This document shows, one piece after another, positions 33,490 to 41,855 of a DNA stretch of 42,112 bases. The notes beneath the pieces were generated by a model. The model did not search any database. It had not been told where the DNA came from and was given only the letters and a program-made list of their open reading frames with translations. The stretch is taken from assembly GCA_014379045.1 (NCBI GenBank), contig JACMMK010000321.1, forward strand, positions 1-42,112, given 5' to 3'. The stretch is from Burkholderiales bacterium. GTDB lineage: Bacteria > Pseudomonadota > Gammaproteobacteria > Burkholderiales > CAIKXV01. The number at the start of each line of letters is the position of its first letter. The first letter of the stretch is position 1. Both the position numbers and the translations under genes were made by a program.

Positions 33490-34485
33490 TTAGTCGACGC
33501 GGGCGCCGGTCAGCGCAATCAGCTTCCCGTACTTCTCGAAATCGGCCTTGAGGCGTGCACCGAACTCCTCCGGCGTACCGCCCCACGGATCGAGCGCCTG
33601 CCCCGACAGGGTCAGCGCAACGTCGGGCACCTTCAGCGCGCGGTTGACCTCGGTGTTGAGCCGGTCGACAACGGTACGCGGCGTCGCAGCGGGCGCGAGC
33701 AGGCCGATCCACGGGCTGAGCTCGTAGCCGGGCACGCCCGCCTCGGCGATCGTCGGCACCTCCGGCAACGTCGGCGAACGACGCGCCGACGCGACGCCCA
33801 GCGCGCGCAGACGCCCCGCCCTGATATGCGGGATCACCGAGGCGATCGTCGCGAGCGAGGCCTGCGTTTCACCCCCGAGCAACCCCACCACCTGGGGCCC
33901 ACCGCCCTTGTACGGGACGTGCACCAGCCGGGTGCCGGTGGTCGACGCGAGCAACGCCATCGACAGATGCGGAATGCTGCCGTTGCCCGCGGTCGAATAC
34001 ATCAGCTGTTCAGGGCGGCTGCGCACCAGCGCGATGAACTCCTTGACGCTCTTTACCGGCAGCGAGGGATGCACGACCAGTACCGCGGTCTGCGCCGTCA
34101 ACAGCGCGACCGGTGCGAAATCGCGCAGCGTCTCGTACGGCAGACTGCGGTACAGGTGCGCGTTCGCGACGTGCGTGACCGACTGCACCAGCAGCGTGTA
34201 ACCGTCGGGCAACGACTTGGCGACGTAGTCGGTACCGATGGTGCCGCCGGCACCGCCGCGATTGTCGATGATGAAGGTCTGCCCCGTCGCTTCACCGACC
34301 TTCTGCATCACGGTGCGTCCGGCGATGTCGTTGGCACCCCCGGGCGGCCAGGGGATCACGACGCGCACCGGCTTCGCCGGGTAGCCTTGGGCGTAGGTGA
34401 TGCCGTTGAGCATCCAGGGCAGCGCCGCACTCACGATCCCAGCCAGGATCTGCAGACACCTGCTCGTCGAGTCGTTCCAAGTCAT
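33490..34485 (-). CDS. Bug/TctC family substrate-binding protein
   Basis: This 331-residue protein starts at ATG 34485 and has a signal peptide ending at GITYAQ. YPAKPVRVVIPWPPGGANDIAGR, DNRGGAGGTIGTDYVAKSLPDGYTLL and VHVPYKGGGPQVVGLL are the Bug family marks. It begins 20 bases after the stop of the divergent-looking, signal-less Bug gene on the same strand, so the two are tandem. It is followed at 112 bases by the deacetylase-fold gene. Its ligand is unknown; it may be the periplasmic receptor for the pathway of this cluster. Confidence 0.92.
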   Translation of the reverse strand: MTWNDSTSRCLQILAGIVSAALPWMLNGITYAQGYPAKPVRVVIPWPPGGANDIAGRTVMQKVGEATGQTFIIDNRGGAGGTIGTDYVAKSLPDGYTLLVQSVTHVANAHLYRSLPYETLRDFAPVALLTAQTAVLVVHPSLPVKSVKEFIALVRSRPEQLMYSTAGNGSIPHLSMALLASTTGTRLVHVPYKGGGPQVVGLLGGETQASLATIASVIPHIRAGRLRALGVASARRSPTLPEVPTIAEAGVPGYELSPWIGLLAPAATPRTVVDRLNTEVNRALKVPDVALTLSGQALDPWGGTPEEFGARLKADFEKYGKLIALTGARVD

Positions 34486-34505
34486 CGGGCACCTGTAAAA
34501 CGGGT

Positions 34506-35432
34506 TTATTTGCGCAGGCCGAGTCCAGTCGCGGTCGACAATGCGATCTCGAACTCTGCGGCGAGCGCCTGATGGAACGCGTGCGGACCCAGGTAGGCCG
34601 TGGCAGCACCCATGGCTTCGATGCGCGAGACTAACGCAGGGTCGGTGGTCGCGGCGCGAACTGCAGAATCCCAGGTGTCGACGATCGCCGCAGGCAAGCC
34701 GGGGGGACCGACGATACCCGTCCAACCCAGAAGATCGAAACTCGGGAAACCCGCCTCGGCCGCGGTTGGGATCTGCGGCCACGCATTCACACGCACCGTG
34801 CCGCTGAGTGCGAGCGCGCGCAGGCGCCCGTCCGCAAGTAACGCCCGCATCTCGGCCAGATACTGGCCGGCAAAGTCGGTACGCCCGTCGATCACTGCAT
34901 CGAGTATTGCAGCACCGCCGTGGAAGGTCAGCCGTTGCAATCGCGCGAGGTCGATGCCGGCGGAATCGAGCAGTCGTGCGAGCGCGAGGATCGACGCACC
35001 CCCGGTGCCGGAGGTGCCGATGCGGTAACTTTCGGGCGCGCTGCGCACCTGTTCGAACAATGCGCCGAGCGAATGCCACTCGGCTTCGCCGCGCACGACG
35101 AAGGCAAGCGCGCTTGCGCTGACCCGGGCGACGAACGTCGGCGCGTCCCATCGATACGGCAATGCACTGTCGATGGCCGGATTCTGGGTCGCCTGCCCGG
35201 TCGCGCTCACCATCATCGTGTTGCCGTCGGGCGCCGCCCCCAATATCTCGAGCGTGCCGGTCGTGCCGCCGGCACCGGCGACGTTGCGTACCGCGACCGG
35301 GCGGTGCCACGCGTGCTGCAGATGGTCGGCGAGTACGCGCGCGGTGAGGTCGGTCACGCCGTCGGGGGGGAACGGGACGATCAGGTCGATCGGGCGCTGG
35401 TCGGTTCCCGCATCGCTGATGTGCATAGGCAT
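34506..35432 (-). CDS. Bug/TctC-like protein without a signal peptide
   Basis: This protein of about 308 residues shows Bug family features: PIDLIVPFPPDGVTDLTARVLADHL, NVAGAGGTTGTLEILGAAPDGNTMM, TSGTGGASILALA and WTGIVGPPGLPAAIVD. The usual landmark PYKGG is replaced by TFHGGAAI. It lacks a signal peptide: the first in-frame ATG at 35432 sits just before the fold, and a TAA stop closes the frame six codons upstream. A TTG at 35447 is the only other start. It may therefore be cytoplasmic or a decayed gene. It precedes a normal Bug gene by 20 bases and lies next to the nSTAND gene. Confidence 0.82.
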   Translation of the reverse strand: MPMHISDAGTDQRPIDLIVPFPPDGVTDLTARVLADHLQHAWHRPVAVRNVAGAGGTTGTLEILGAAPDGNTMMVSATGQATQNPAIDSALPYRWDAPTFVARVSASALAFVVRGEAEWHSLGALFEQVRSAPESYRIGTSGTGGASILALARLLDSAGIDLARLQRLTFHGGAAILDAVIDGRTDFAGQYLAEMRALLADGRLRALALSGTVRVNAWPQIPTAAEAGFPSFDLLGWTGIVGPPGLPAAIVDTWDSAVRAATTDPALVSRIEAMGAATAYLGPHAFHQALAAEFEIALSTATGLGLRK

Positions 35433-35600
35433 GGTGGCGGCAGTCAATGGTTAGCTTGCGCGCCGATCTTCGCGAACGACGCGTTTCAAGCAACAGACCG
35501 CGGTGCACGCAGCGCGCCCACCATCAGGCCCGTTGCAGATGAGCCCGAACCGCCGTCATCGCGCTGCCCGAGCGAGGTCGCACAGACTCCTCACGCGGAA

Positions 35601-38600
35601 TTACAGCCCTTTCAACACCTCAGGCGTGAATGGATTACGACCCGCCTTGAGATCGGCTATCCACTCTTTACGCTGAGCTTTTTCGCGTTCGAACCTTGAA
35701 CCTGGATCGTTCATGAAAGCTTCGAAGTCCCGGATCGCATCGGCCCGTCGTCCGGTCAATGCGCGTGCCAGGCCACGACTGTCGACATACATCGCACGGC
35801 CGTCCGAAAGCTTGACTGCGCGTTCGCACGCGCCGTCGACGACCGCAGCGGCATAGCCGAAGCGACTGCTGAACCAGCAAAGGTCGTTCCACGTGTCGGC
35901 GTCGACCCGTTTGGGATTGATCGTGAAGACCTTGTTGTACAGCTCGATGGCTTCCCCGTACTTGCGCTCATCGAAGTACTTCCTTGCTTCCGCCGCTTCC
36001 AGCGCCCCTCTGCATTCGCCGCCGCTGATCTGAAATCGCAGGCATTCCTCGGTGCTGAATGCGCGGGTCACGCGCGCCCGCGCGATGTTCACAAGATCGG
36101 CATCGGTCTGCGGATGAGCTCGCACGGTCCTGTCTGCGCCCGCGGTAAGAACCACTTTCTGCGTGGGATGGACTGCTACATCCTGCACGTTACCGTTATG
36201 GCCCTTCAGTGCCCGTTCCTCCTTGCCACTCTTGAGGTCCCAGAGACGCGCCGTTCGATCGTCGCTATGAGTGGACAGATAGCTGTTCTTGCCGATCGTG
36301 ACGAACGCAACACCTCTGACCGATGCGCTGTGACCGACCATCCCGACCAAGTCCTTACCACTTTGCACGTCCCAGATCCTGGCGGTCCGGTCGTCACTGC
36401 CGGTCGCCAGACGTGCACCGTCGGCACTGAAGGCCACGGCGGTGACTGAATCCCTGTGCCCGACGAGCAAACGCATCTGCCTGCCATCGGCCGCGTCCCA
36501 CAATCTCGCCGTGTCATCCCAACTGCCCGTTGCCACGAACCTGCCGTCGGCGCTGAATTCGACGCTCAGCACAGCCCCCTCATGGCCAACCAGCAACAGC
36601 GGCTCCCTGCCCCCGTCCACATCCGAAATCTGCACCGTGTGGTTGTCCATGGCTACGGCGACTCGTTTTCCGTCACGACTGAACGCGATCGCGTTGATCT
36701 TGCTGATGTGAGGAGGAAGTTCGCGTCTGGGCTTTACGGCGTCGTCTACGCTCCAGACCTTGACGGTATTGCCACCCGCACTGGCGAGAACCTTCCCGTC
36801 TGCACTGAAGGCAACTGTTGCCACTTGCGGGTGCGCAAACCTTCTCAACTCGACGCCCTTGAACGCGTCCCAGATCACGGCCCACTCACCGCTCGCTGTC
36901 GCGACGCGTGAAACGTCCGGGCTGAACTTGGCCGCGGTCACCGTGGCGATGGCGGCGCTTCCGAAGTTCGCCATTGGCGCTTTGCCGCCGATCGCCCACA
37001 ATTTCGCGGTGCGATCCGCACTGCCGGTGACCAGATGCCTGCCGTCACCGCTGAAAGCGACGCCGTTGATGGGGCCTTGATGGGCCGTGAACGTGTTCAA
37101 TTCCTTGCCGGTGTCCGCATCCCATACCCGTGCCGTGTTATCGACGCTTCCTGAGGCGATGCGAGTACCGGATGCGTCGAATGCAACCGTGCGTACCGCA
37201 TTCGTATGCCCACGAAGAATGGCCGCGTCCTTGAGAGTCGACGCTTCCTTGCTCGCGCCCGGATCGCGCATCGCCTCCGTCCCCGGCTTCCTGTCCCAGA
37301 TCGCTTCCTTGCCCGTTTTCGTATCCCAGATCCTTACCATGCGGTCTTCGCCTGCCGTGGCGAGCTTCGTACCGTTAGGGTTGAAAGCGACTGCGGTGAC
37401 GACGCCGCTGTGGCCGCTCAGGGTTATCAGCTCTTTGCCGCTGTCGAGATCCCACAGCTTGGCAGTGCCATCGTCGCTCGCAGTGGCGAGGCGGCCGCTT
37501 TCCCGGCTGAGCGCGACCGCGCGGACCCGGCCGTTGTGACCGCGGAAGGTTTGGATCTCCTTGCCGGTGCCGACTTCCCAAAGTTTTGCAGTCCGGTCGT
37601 CACTGGCCGTCGCCAGCCGCGTTCCATCTTGCGTGAAGGCGACGCTATTGATGGTGTCCCGATGACCGGCAAACTTGCGCACCTCGGTACCGGTCGTCGC
37701 GTCCCACAATCTTGCGGTGTCGTCGTAGCTACCGCTCGCGATATACCGCCCATCTTCACTGAAGGCGACCCCCAGAACGCGGGCGCCATGGCCGCGCAGA
37801 GTAGCCACTTCTTTCCCGGTCGAGGTATCCCAGACCTTCACGGTGTTGTCTTCGCCTGCGGTCGCGAGTCGGTGCCTCGCGGAATCGAGGGCAACACCGA
37901 AGACGCTGCCTGTGTGCCCCGCGCCAGTGCTCGGCGTGAGCTGCACGCGGGTGGATTGCACCGCTTCGCCGAGGAGTGTCATCGCTTCCGGTGTCTTGGA
38001 TAACGAGAGCGCTTCCAAGGCAAGCAGCAATGTCAGGTCAAGATTGTCCTGCCCCACCTTCTCGCCCGCGTAGGTCAGCTTGAAGGATGAGGTCTGGTTG
38101 CGTGCCTCGACGGCCGCTGTCGCAGCGTCACGCGCGTTTCTCAGGGCGCCTTCAAGTCGTAGGTTTGTTTTCTTTTCCTTTTCCCTGGCATCGTTTGCCG
38201 CATTCGCGTTTGCGTTTGCCGTAGCCGCGAGATAGTCGGCCCTGACTGCATGGGCTTGCGCGGTGACCTCGTTCTGCATCGCCTTCTCGGCGTTTTTCCT
38301 CGCCTCTTCGGCCTTTTCCTCCGCCAGAGTCGCACTCTGGCTTGCCTGCACCTGCATACGGTCGGCGGTCTGCTTTAGGTTGAACATGGACACCGAGGCG
38401 ACCGTCGCGGCCAGGCCCACCCCGACGGCGAAGATCGTCACCATGCGACTACGCCTGGCATTGCTCTCGAGCGTGGCCGCGCGAATTTTTGCAGTTTCCG
38501 CCTCGGCCTCGAGCTGGCGGCGTTCGAGCTCTTTCGTACGAAGCTCCTCCGCCTGCGCCCGCTGCACTCGCGCGTCCTCAGCGGCGATCGAGGCTTCCAT

Positions 38601-40208
38601 AAAGCTCATCAGTTCGGCAGGCGCGACGCGGTAGCGCTCGCTGTCGTGCTTCAACTGAAGCAGCTGAAAGAGCCGCTCGCAGCTCGCGCGATCGCGCAAC
38701 GCTTCGTTCAGCGCCGACTCGCGCATACGTGCGAGCGGCTCGCCTTGTACGAGTCGGCGCTCGGAACGATCGCTCTGCAGCCAGCTCTGCGTGCCCTTGA
38801 GAAGCGTCACGAACTCTTCGAAGAGTTCCGCTTCGCGGTCGATCAGTTCCTGGAAATGTCTCCAGCCGCGGATGAAGGCTTCATGGAATACCTTGATGGT
38901 GACCTGCTCCGGGTTCTCGTCGTCCCAGAGGATGTAGTCGCACGGAGGCAGGAATCCGGCCACGAGCGGCCTGGGATCGGCTCCGCCGAGCAGGGCCGCA
39001 GCCTCCTCGCGTCTGAGCCGCTGCTGCGTATACATGCCGGTGTTCGGGTCTTTGAACGCGAGCCGCCGCAACAGCGAGTTGAAGCATTTCTTCTTTTCGC
39101 CGTCGAACCGGTCGAATATCGCTTGCGCCCAGTTTTCGAGGCACAAACGCAGCACGTTTCCCTGCGGCGGCAGCGGGGGCGCTGTTGCTTCCGATGTGGC
39201 GCTCACCGCGCGCTCGAGGTCGGCCATCGTGGCACGGTCGGGAACGTCCAGCCCCTCCGACCTCCCGCGCGCGCAAGCGGCTTCCCACAGCCGCGCGAGG
39301 AGGTGCTGCAGCAACGCCAGATGGTCAGGGTCGGAATGGATCTGCTCGACGTCGTGCTGTACCCGCGCCAACACCGCTTCGTCGAAGCCGAAGTTGGCGG
39401 GGACTTTTCGCTGGCCGGCGCCTGCCCGGGCAAGCATCCGCAGATATCGACGCGGCGGCTTCTCGATCGTTTCGTCGATTTCCGACGGGTCGAGCCGCCG
39501 CACGAGGTACGAGGCCTTGTTTATCGCGTCGGGTAGCCGAAGGAACGCCGCGCAGTCGTTCAGATGCTCGCTGCGCATCGTGATCACGAGATAGATGCGC
39601 GGGTGCGGTGAATAGTAGTGGTCCAGCACCCGCTCGACCAACGTGGTGCACTCAGGAACATCCTTGTTGCTCCAGTGGAACAGTTCCTCGAACTGGTCGA
39701 TCACGAGCATGAAGTTCGCACGTTCCGCACTCGGTCCAGCCGGCAGATCGAGCCGGTCGGCAAACGTGTTGATCAGCGTGCCGAATCCGCCGGACTTGTT
39801 GAGCGCCGCCACCGCCTCCGCCTGATAGCGAGTGCGTTCCTCGTCCGAGCTCACGCGCAGAAGGCGGACGAACTTGCGCGCCAGCCGGTCGATCGGCGTT
39901 TCACCTGTCCCGACAGGCGCGTCACGCTTAGCCATATTGGTGCCGGGCGTGGCCAGGATCGGCACCCAGAAATCGCCGGCTTCGGCGATACGATAGCCGC
40001 GCAATTCGGGGATGACGCCGGCGCGCACGAGCGACGACTTTCCGGAGCCGGAACCTCCGAGCAGCGCCACGAAGCGCGTCGCGCAAAGCCGAAGGATGAC
40101 TTCCTCGACCTGCGAACTGCGCCCGAAGAAGATCGAGGATTCCCTATCCTGGAACGGGCGCAGTCCCGGGTAGGGCGAACGAAATTCCAGAGTGCCGGAT
40201 TCAGCCAT
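35601..40208 (-). CDS. nSTAND NTPase with coiled coils, transmembrane helix and 14 WD40 repeats
   Basis: This 1535-residue protein has several domains. Residues 10-300 hold an nSTAND1 NTPase: the family start SPYPGLRPF, FFGR, Walker A GGSGSGKSS (51-59) and Walker B MLVIDQFEEL (167-176). A winged-helix-like part carries HEAFIRGW near 442-449. Coiled coils cover about 540-585 and 615-705 around a membrane helix at about 589-609. Residues 765-1364 contain fourteen WD40 repeats (GH...W-D), probably two propellers; a Lys/Glu-rich insertion splits repeats 5 and 6, and repeats 8-10 are degenerate. The tail (about 1400-1500) has TPR-like helices. By family knowledge STAND ATPases sense a ligand through C-terminal repeats, then oligomerise. 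It follows the TIR gene by 31 bases in one operon. Confidence 0.9.
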   Translation of the reverse strand: MAESGTLEFRSPYPGLRPFQDRESSIFFGRSSQVEEVILRLCATRFVALLGGSGSGKSSLVRAGVIPELRGYRIAEAGDFWVPILATPGTNMAKRDAPVGTGETPIDRLARKFVRLLRVSSDEERTRYQAEAVAALNKSGGFGTLINTFADRLDLPAGPSAERANFMLVIDQFEELFHWSNKDVPECTTLVERVLDHYYSPHPRIYLVITMRSEHLNDCAAFLRLPDAINKASYLVRRLDPSEIDETIEKPPRRYLRMLARAGAGQRKVPANFGFDEAVLARVQHDVEQIHSDPDHLALLQHLLARLWEAACARGRSEGLDVPDRATMADLERAVSATSEATAPPLPPQGNVLRLCLENWAQAIFDRFDGEKKKCFNSLLRRLAFKDPNTGMYTQQRLRREEAAALLGGADPRPLVAGFLPPCDYILWDDENPEQVTIKVFHEAFIRGWRHFQELIDREAELFEEFVTLLKGTQSWLQSDRSERRLVQGEPLARMRESALNEALRDRASCERLFQLLQLKHDSERYRVAPAELMSFMEASIAAEDARVQRAQAEELRTKELERRQLEAEAETAKIRAATLESNARRSRMVTIFAVGVGLAATVASVSMFNLKQTADRMQVQASQSATLAEEKAEEARKNAEKAMQNEVTAQAHAVRADYLAATANANANAANDAREKEKKTNLRLEGALRNARDAATAAVEARNQTSSFKLTYAGEKVGQDNLDLTLLLALEALSLSKTPEAMTLLGEAVQSTRVQLTPSTGAGHTGSVFGVALDSARHRLATAGEDNTVKVWDTSTGKEVATLRGHGARVLGVAFSEDGRYIASGSYDDTARLWDATTGTEVRKFAGHRDTINSVAFTQDGTRLATASDDRTAKLWEVGTGKEIQTFRGHNGRVRAVALSRESGRLATASDDGTAKLWDLDSGKELITLSGHSGVVTAVAFNPNGTKLATAGEDRMVRIWDTKTGKEAIWDRKPGTEAMRDPGASKEASTLKDAAILRGHTNAVRTVAFDASGTRIASGSVDNTARVWDADTGKELNTFTAHQGPINGVAFSGDGRHLVTGSADRTAKLWAIGGKAPMANFGSAAIATVTAAKFSPDVSRVATASGEWAVIWDAFKGVELRRFAHPQVATVAFSADGKVLASAGGNTVKVWSVDDAVKPRRELPPHISKINAIAFSRDGKRVAVAMDNHTVQISDVDGGREPLLLVGHEGAVLSVEFSADGRFVATGSWDDTARLWDAADGRQMRLLVGHRDSVTAVAFSADGARLATGSDDRTARIWDVQSGKDLVGMVGHSASVRGVAFVTIGKNSYLSTHSDDRTARLWDLKSGKEERALKGHNGNVQDVAVHPTQKVVLTAGADRTVRAHPQTDADLVNIARARVTRAFSTEECLRFQISGGECRGALEAAEARKYFDERKYGEAIELYNKVFTINPKRVDADTWNDLCWFSSRFGYAAAVVDGACERAVKLSDGRAMYVDSRGLARALTGRRADAIRDFEAFMNDPGSRFEREKAQRKEWIADLKAGRNPFTPEVLKGL

Positions 40209-40239
40209 GGCGCGCTCTCTCAGCCGCAGGGCCCGCAGG

Positions 40240-41403
40240 TCAGGCAGCGGTGCGTTTCTCCAGGATGTCTTTCAGGAAGCTCCTGAGCTTCCTGGTCTCG
40301 CTCGGGTCTTCCTGCATCACCGGCTCGCAATTGTCGAATCCGACGACGCTCCATCCCAGCGCCTCAGCGGGCTTGCCCGGCTTCTGAGGGGGGCGCAGAC
40401 AGGCGACGAGTCCCGGGGCGATCACGTCGGTGGGCGGCAGCAGCTCTTCGATCTTGTCGATGTTTTTTCGCAACGCGTGCGAGTCTTTCTGGCCCCAGAG
40501 CAGAACGACCCCGTCGGCGTCACTCAGCTGGTTGTGGCGCGGATCGATTTCGTCGACCGGCAGACCGCGCACACGCATTCGCAGCGGGTGATCGTTCTGC
40601 GCTTCGGTATTCACATCCTTCCAGAGCTGCGCGATGCGTCGGCCGAGAGGCTTCCATTCGTCGAGCTCGAGCGGATTGCTTTCGATGTAGATCTGCACCG
40701 GACTCGACGGTTCGGGCGCCCGGTCGGCAACGGGCGCAGCTGCCGCATCGACCGGCTGCTCTCTAACGATCGGCGCGTTTCTGGCGACATTGGCGTTGTC
40801 GCACAGGAGTTCCGTCCCCTTGACTGCCGGCGGCATCTTCGCATCGAGGCTCTCTCGAATACTGCGCACGAGGTCGTCGGCGAGGGTCCCCACGAGGTCC
40901 TGGAACCTGGCCGTGAGCGCCCCCGTGTCGATGTACGGACGTATCGCCTTGTTCTGCTCGTTGTAACACGGCACCCAGACCTGATCCGGCAGCGCCAGGC
41001 GCTGCCATGCGGGGTTCAACTGGACTCTGGCACCGACGTCGTTTCGCAGCGCGAGTATGTACAGGCGGCGCTGCATGCCATCGGCGCCGAAATGGCTCTT
41101 GAAAAACTCGAGCTCTTCCACGCACCACTCGGAGCCGAGATAGTTGTCGCCCGCTACGACGATCAGCGCGAACGACTGCTGGATCCGGTTGCGAAGCTCG
41201 CTGCTCAGTCCGCCCCTGATCGGACCGTTCTCCTGACTCAGGTGCGATGGCTTGCCACCACCCGGCGCCCGCGCGAGGTCACCTTGCAGCTTCTTCTGGA
41301 GCTCGTTCCTGAAGTAGGTGACCCAGCTGAAGTTCGCGGGATCGTCGGCATGCGCGTAACTGATGAATGTGCTGTAGACACAATCGGCGTACCTTGTTGT
41401 CAT
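40240..41403 (-). CDS. TIR-domain protein with second TIR-like domain
   Basis: This 387-residue protein starts at ATG 41403; a GTG at 41439 would extend it. Residues 8-165 form a TIR domain: YSTFISYAHADDPA, LSSELRNRIQQSFALIVVAGDNYLGSEWCVEELEFF, with Glu97 at the position of the NADase catalytic glutamate in active TIR domains, and LYILALRNDV, VWVPCYNE. An Ala/Pro-rich linker (about 210-232) leads to a second domain (about 235-385) with VQIYIESN, DADGVVLLWG and GLVACLRPPQKPGKP, a pattern common in TIR proteins paired with nSTAND genes. This second domain lacks an obvious catalytic glutamate. The gene is first in an operon with the nSTAND-WD40 gene, suggesting TIR is the effector. Confidence 0.9.
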   Translation of the reverse strand: MTTRYADCVYSTFISYAHADDPANFSWVTYFRNELQKKLQGDLARAPGGGKPSHLSQENGPIRGGLSSELRNRIQQSFALIVVAGDNYLGSEWCVEELEFFKSHFGADGMQRRLYILALRNDVGARVQLNPAWQRLALPDQVWVPCYNEQNKAIRPYIDTGALTARFQDLVGTLADDLVRSIRESLDAKMPPAVKGTELLCDNANVARNAPIVREQPVDAAAAPVADRAPEPSSPVQIYIESNPLELDEWKPLGRRIAQLWKDVNTEAQNDHPLRMRVRGLPVDEIDPRHNQLSDADGVVLLWGQKDSHALRKNIDKIEELLPPTDVIAPGLVACLRPPQKPGKPAEALGWSVVGFDNCEPVMQEDPSETRKLRSFLKDILEKRTAA

Positions 41404-41520
41404 GGCCTCACATGCTCCGTGATCACCGTCAGGTCGCACCGGCTAGTTGCGGCAGACGCGCACACTGACTTGCCTTCGCCTAGCGAGCAGATAGCATACG
41501 CCGGCATTGCCATTCGCTGC

Positions 41521-41536
41521 TAGTCCTTTCGGACTA
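41521..41536 (-). promoter_or_regulatory. Six-pair hairpin with GAAA loop upstream of the TIR operon
   Basis: On the minus strand TAGTCC-GAAA-GGACTA is a perfect stem closed by a GNRA tetraloop, about 118 bases before the TIR start codon. It may be part of the operon's leader RNA, an operator palindrome, or the end of an upstream unit. A -10-like TATGCT (41493-41498 on the minus strand) lies between it and the gene, without a clear -35. Confidence 0.35.
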
Positions 41537-41627
41537 ACCGCGGTCGCGAGCGACCCGCGGCTCGTCGCGAAGCACTACTCGTCGATCAGGTATTTCTCGC
41601 TCCCGTTCCCAGCAGGCGAATGCCCGG

Positions 41628-41825
41628 AATCGCGCAGAACTCGACCAACCACGGCATCGGCGTTTCGATCGGCACGTGCACGCGATCACTTTGACCCCTG
41701 CGGGCCGCGCCTTGATCGAAGAGGCAATTCCACTCTGGAGCGCGGCGCAGGACGAAACGCGGCTGCGTCTCGCACCTGATCCTTCCTGGCGAGAAACTCC
41801 GCCGCACCCTGGACGGTCTTGGTGA
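41628..41825 (+). pseudogene. Possible remnant of a MarR-family regulator
   Basis: The frame ending at TGA 41823 reads RHVHAITLTPAGRALIEEA and then IPLWSAAQDE, which closely resembles the wing and dimerisation helix of MarR-family regulators (LTPxGRAL.E.A.PLW..AQ). The upstream residues in this frame do not form the expected helix-turn-helix, and the frame closes soon after, so only a C-terminal piece seems to remain. The frame goes back to a stop at 41535 with low-complexity residues. It is a tentative call; a short chance resemblance is possible. Confidence 0.35.
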
Positions 41826-41855
41826 AGAGTCGCTCACGGTATCCAGGTCCCGCAG

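Noticed and set aside
36000..38000. Direct repeats in the DNA of the nSTAND gene as a CRISPR or satellite array
   Set aside because: The periodicity (about 126 bases) is the WD40 repeat of the encoded protein; units differ in sequence and are in frame.
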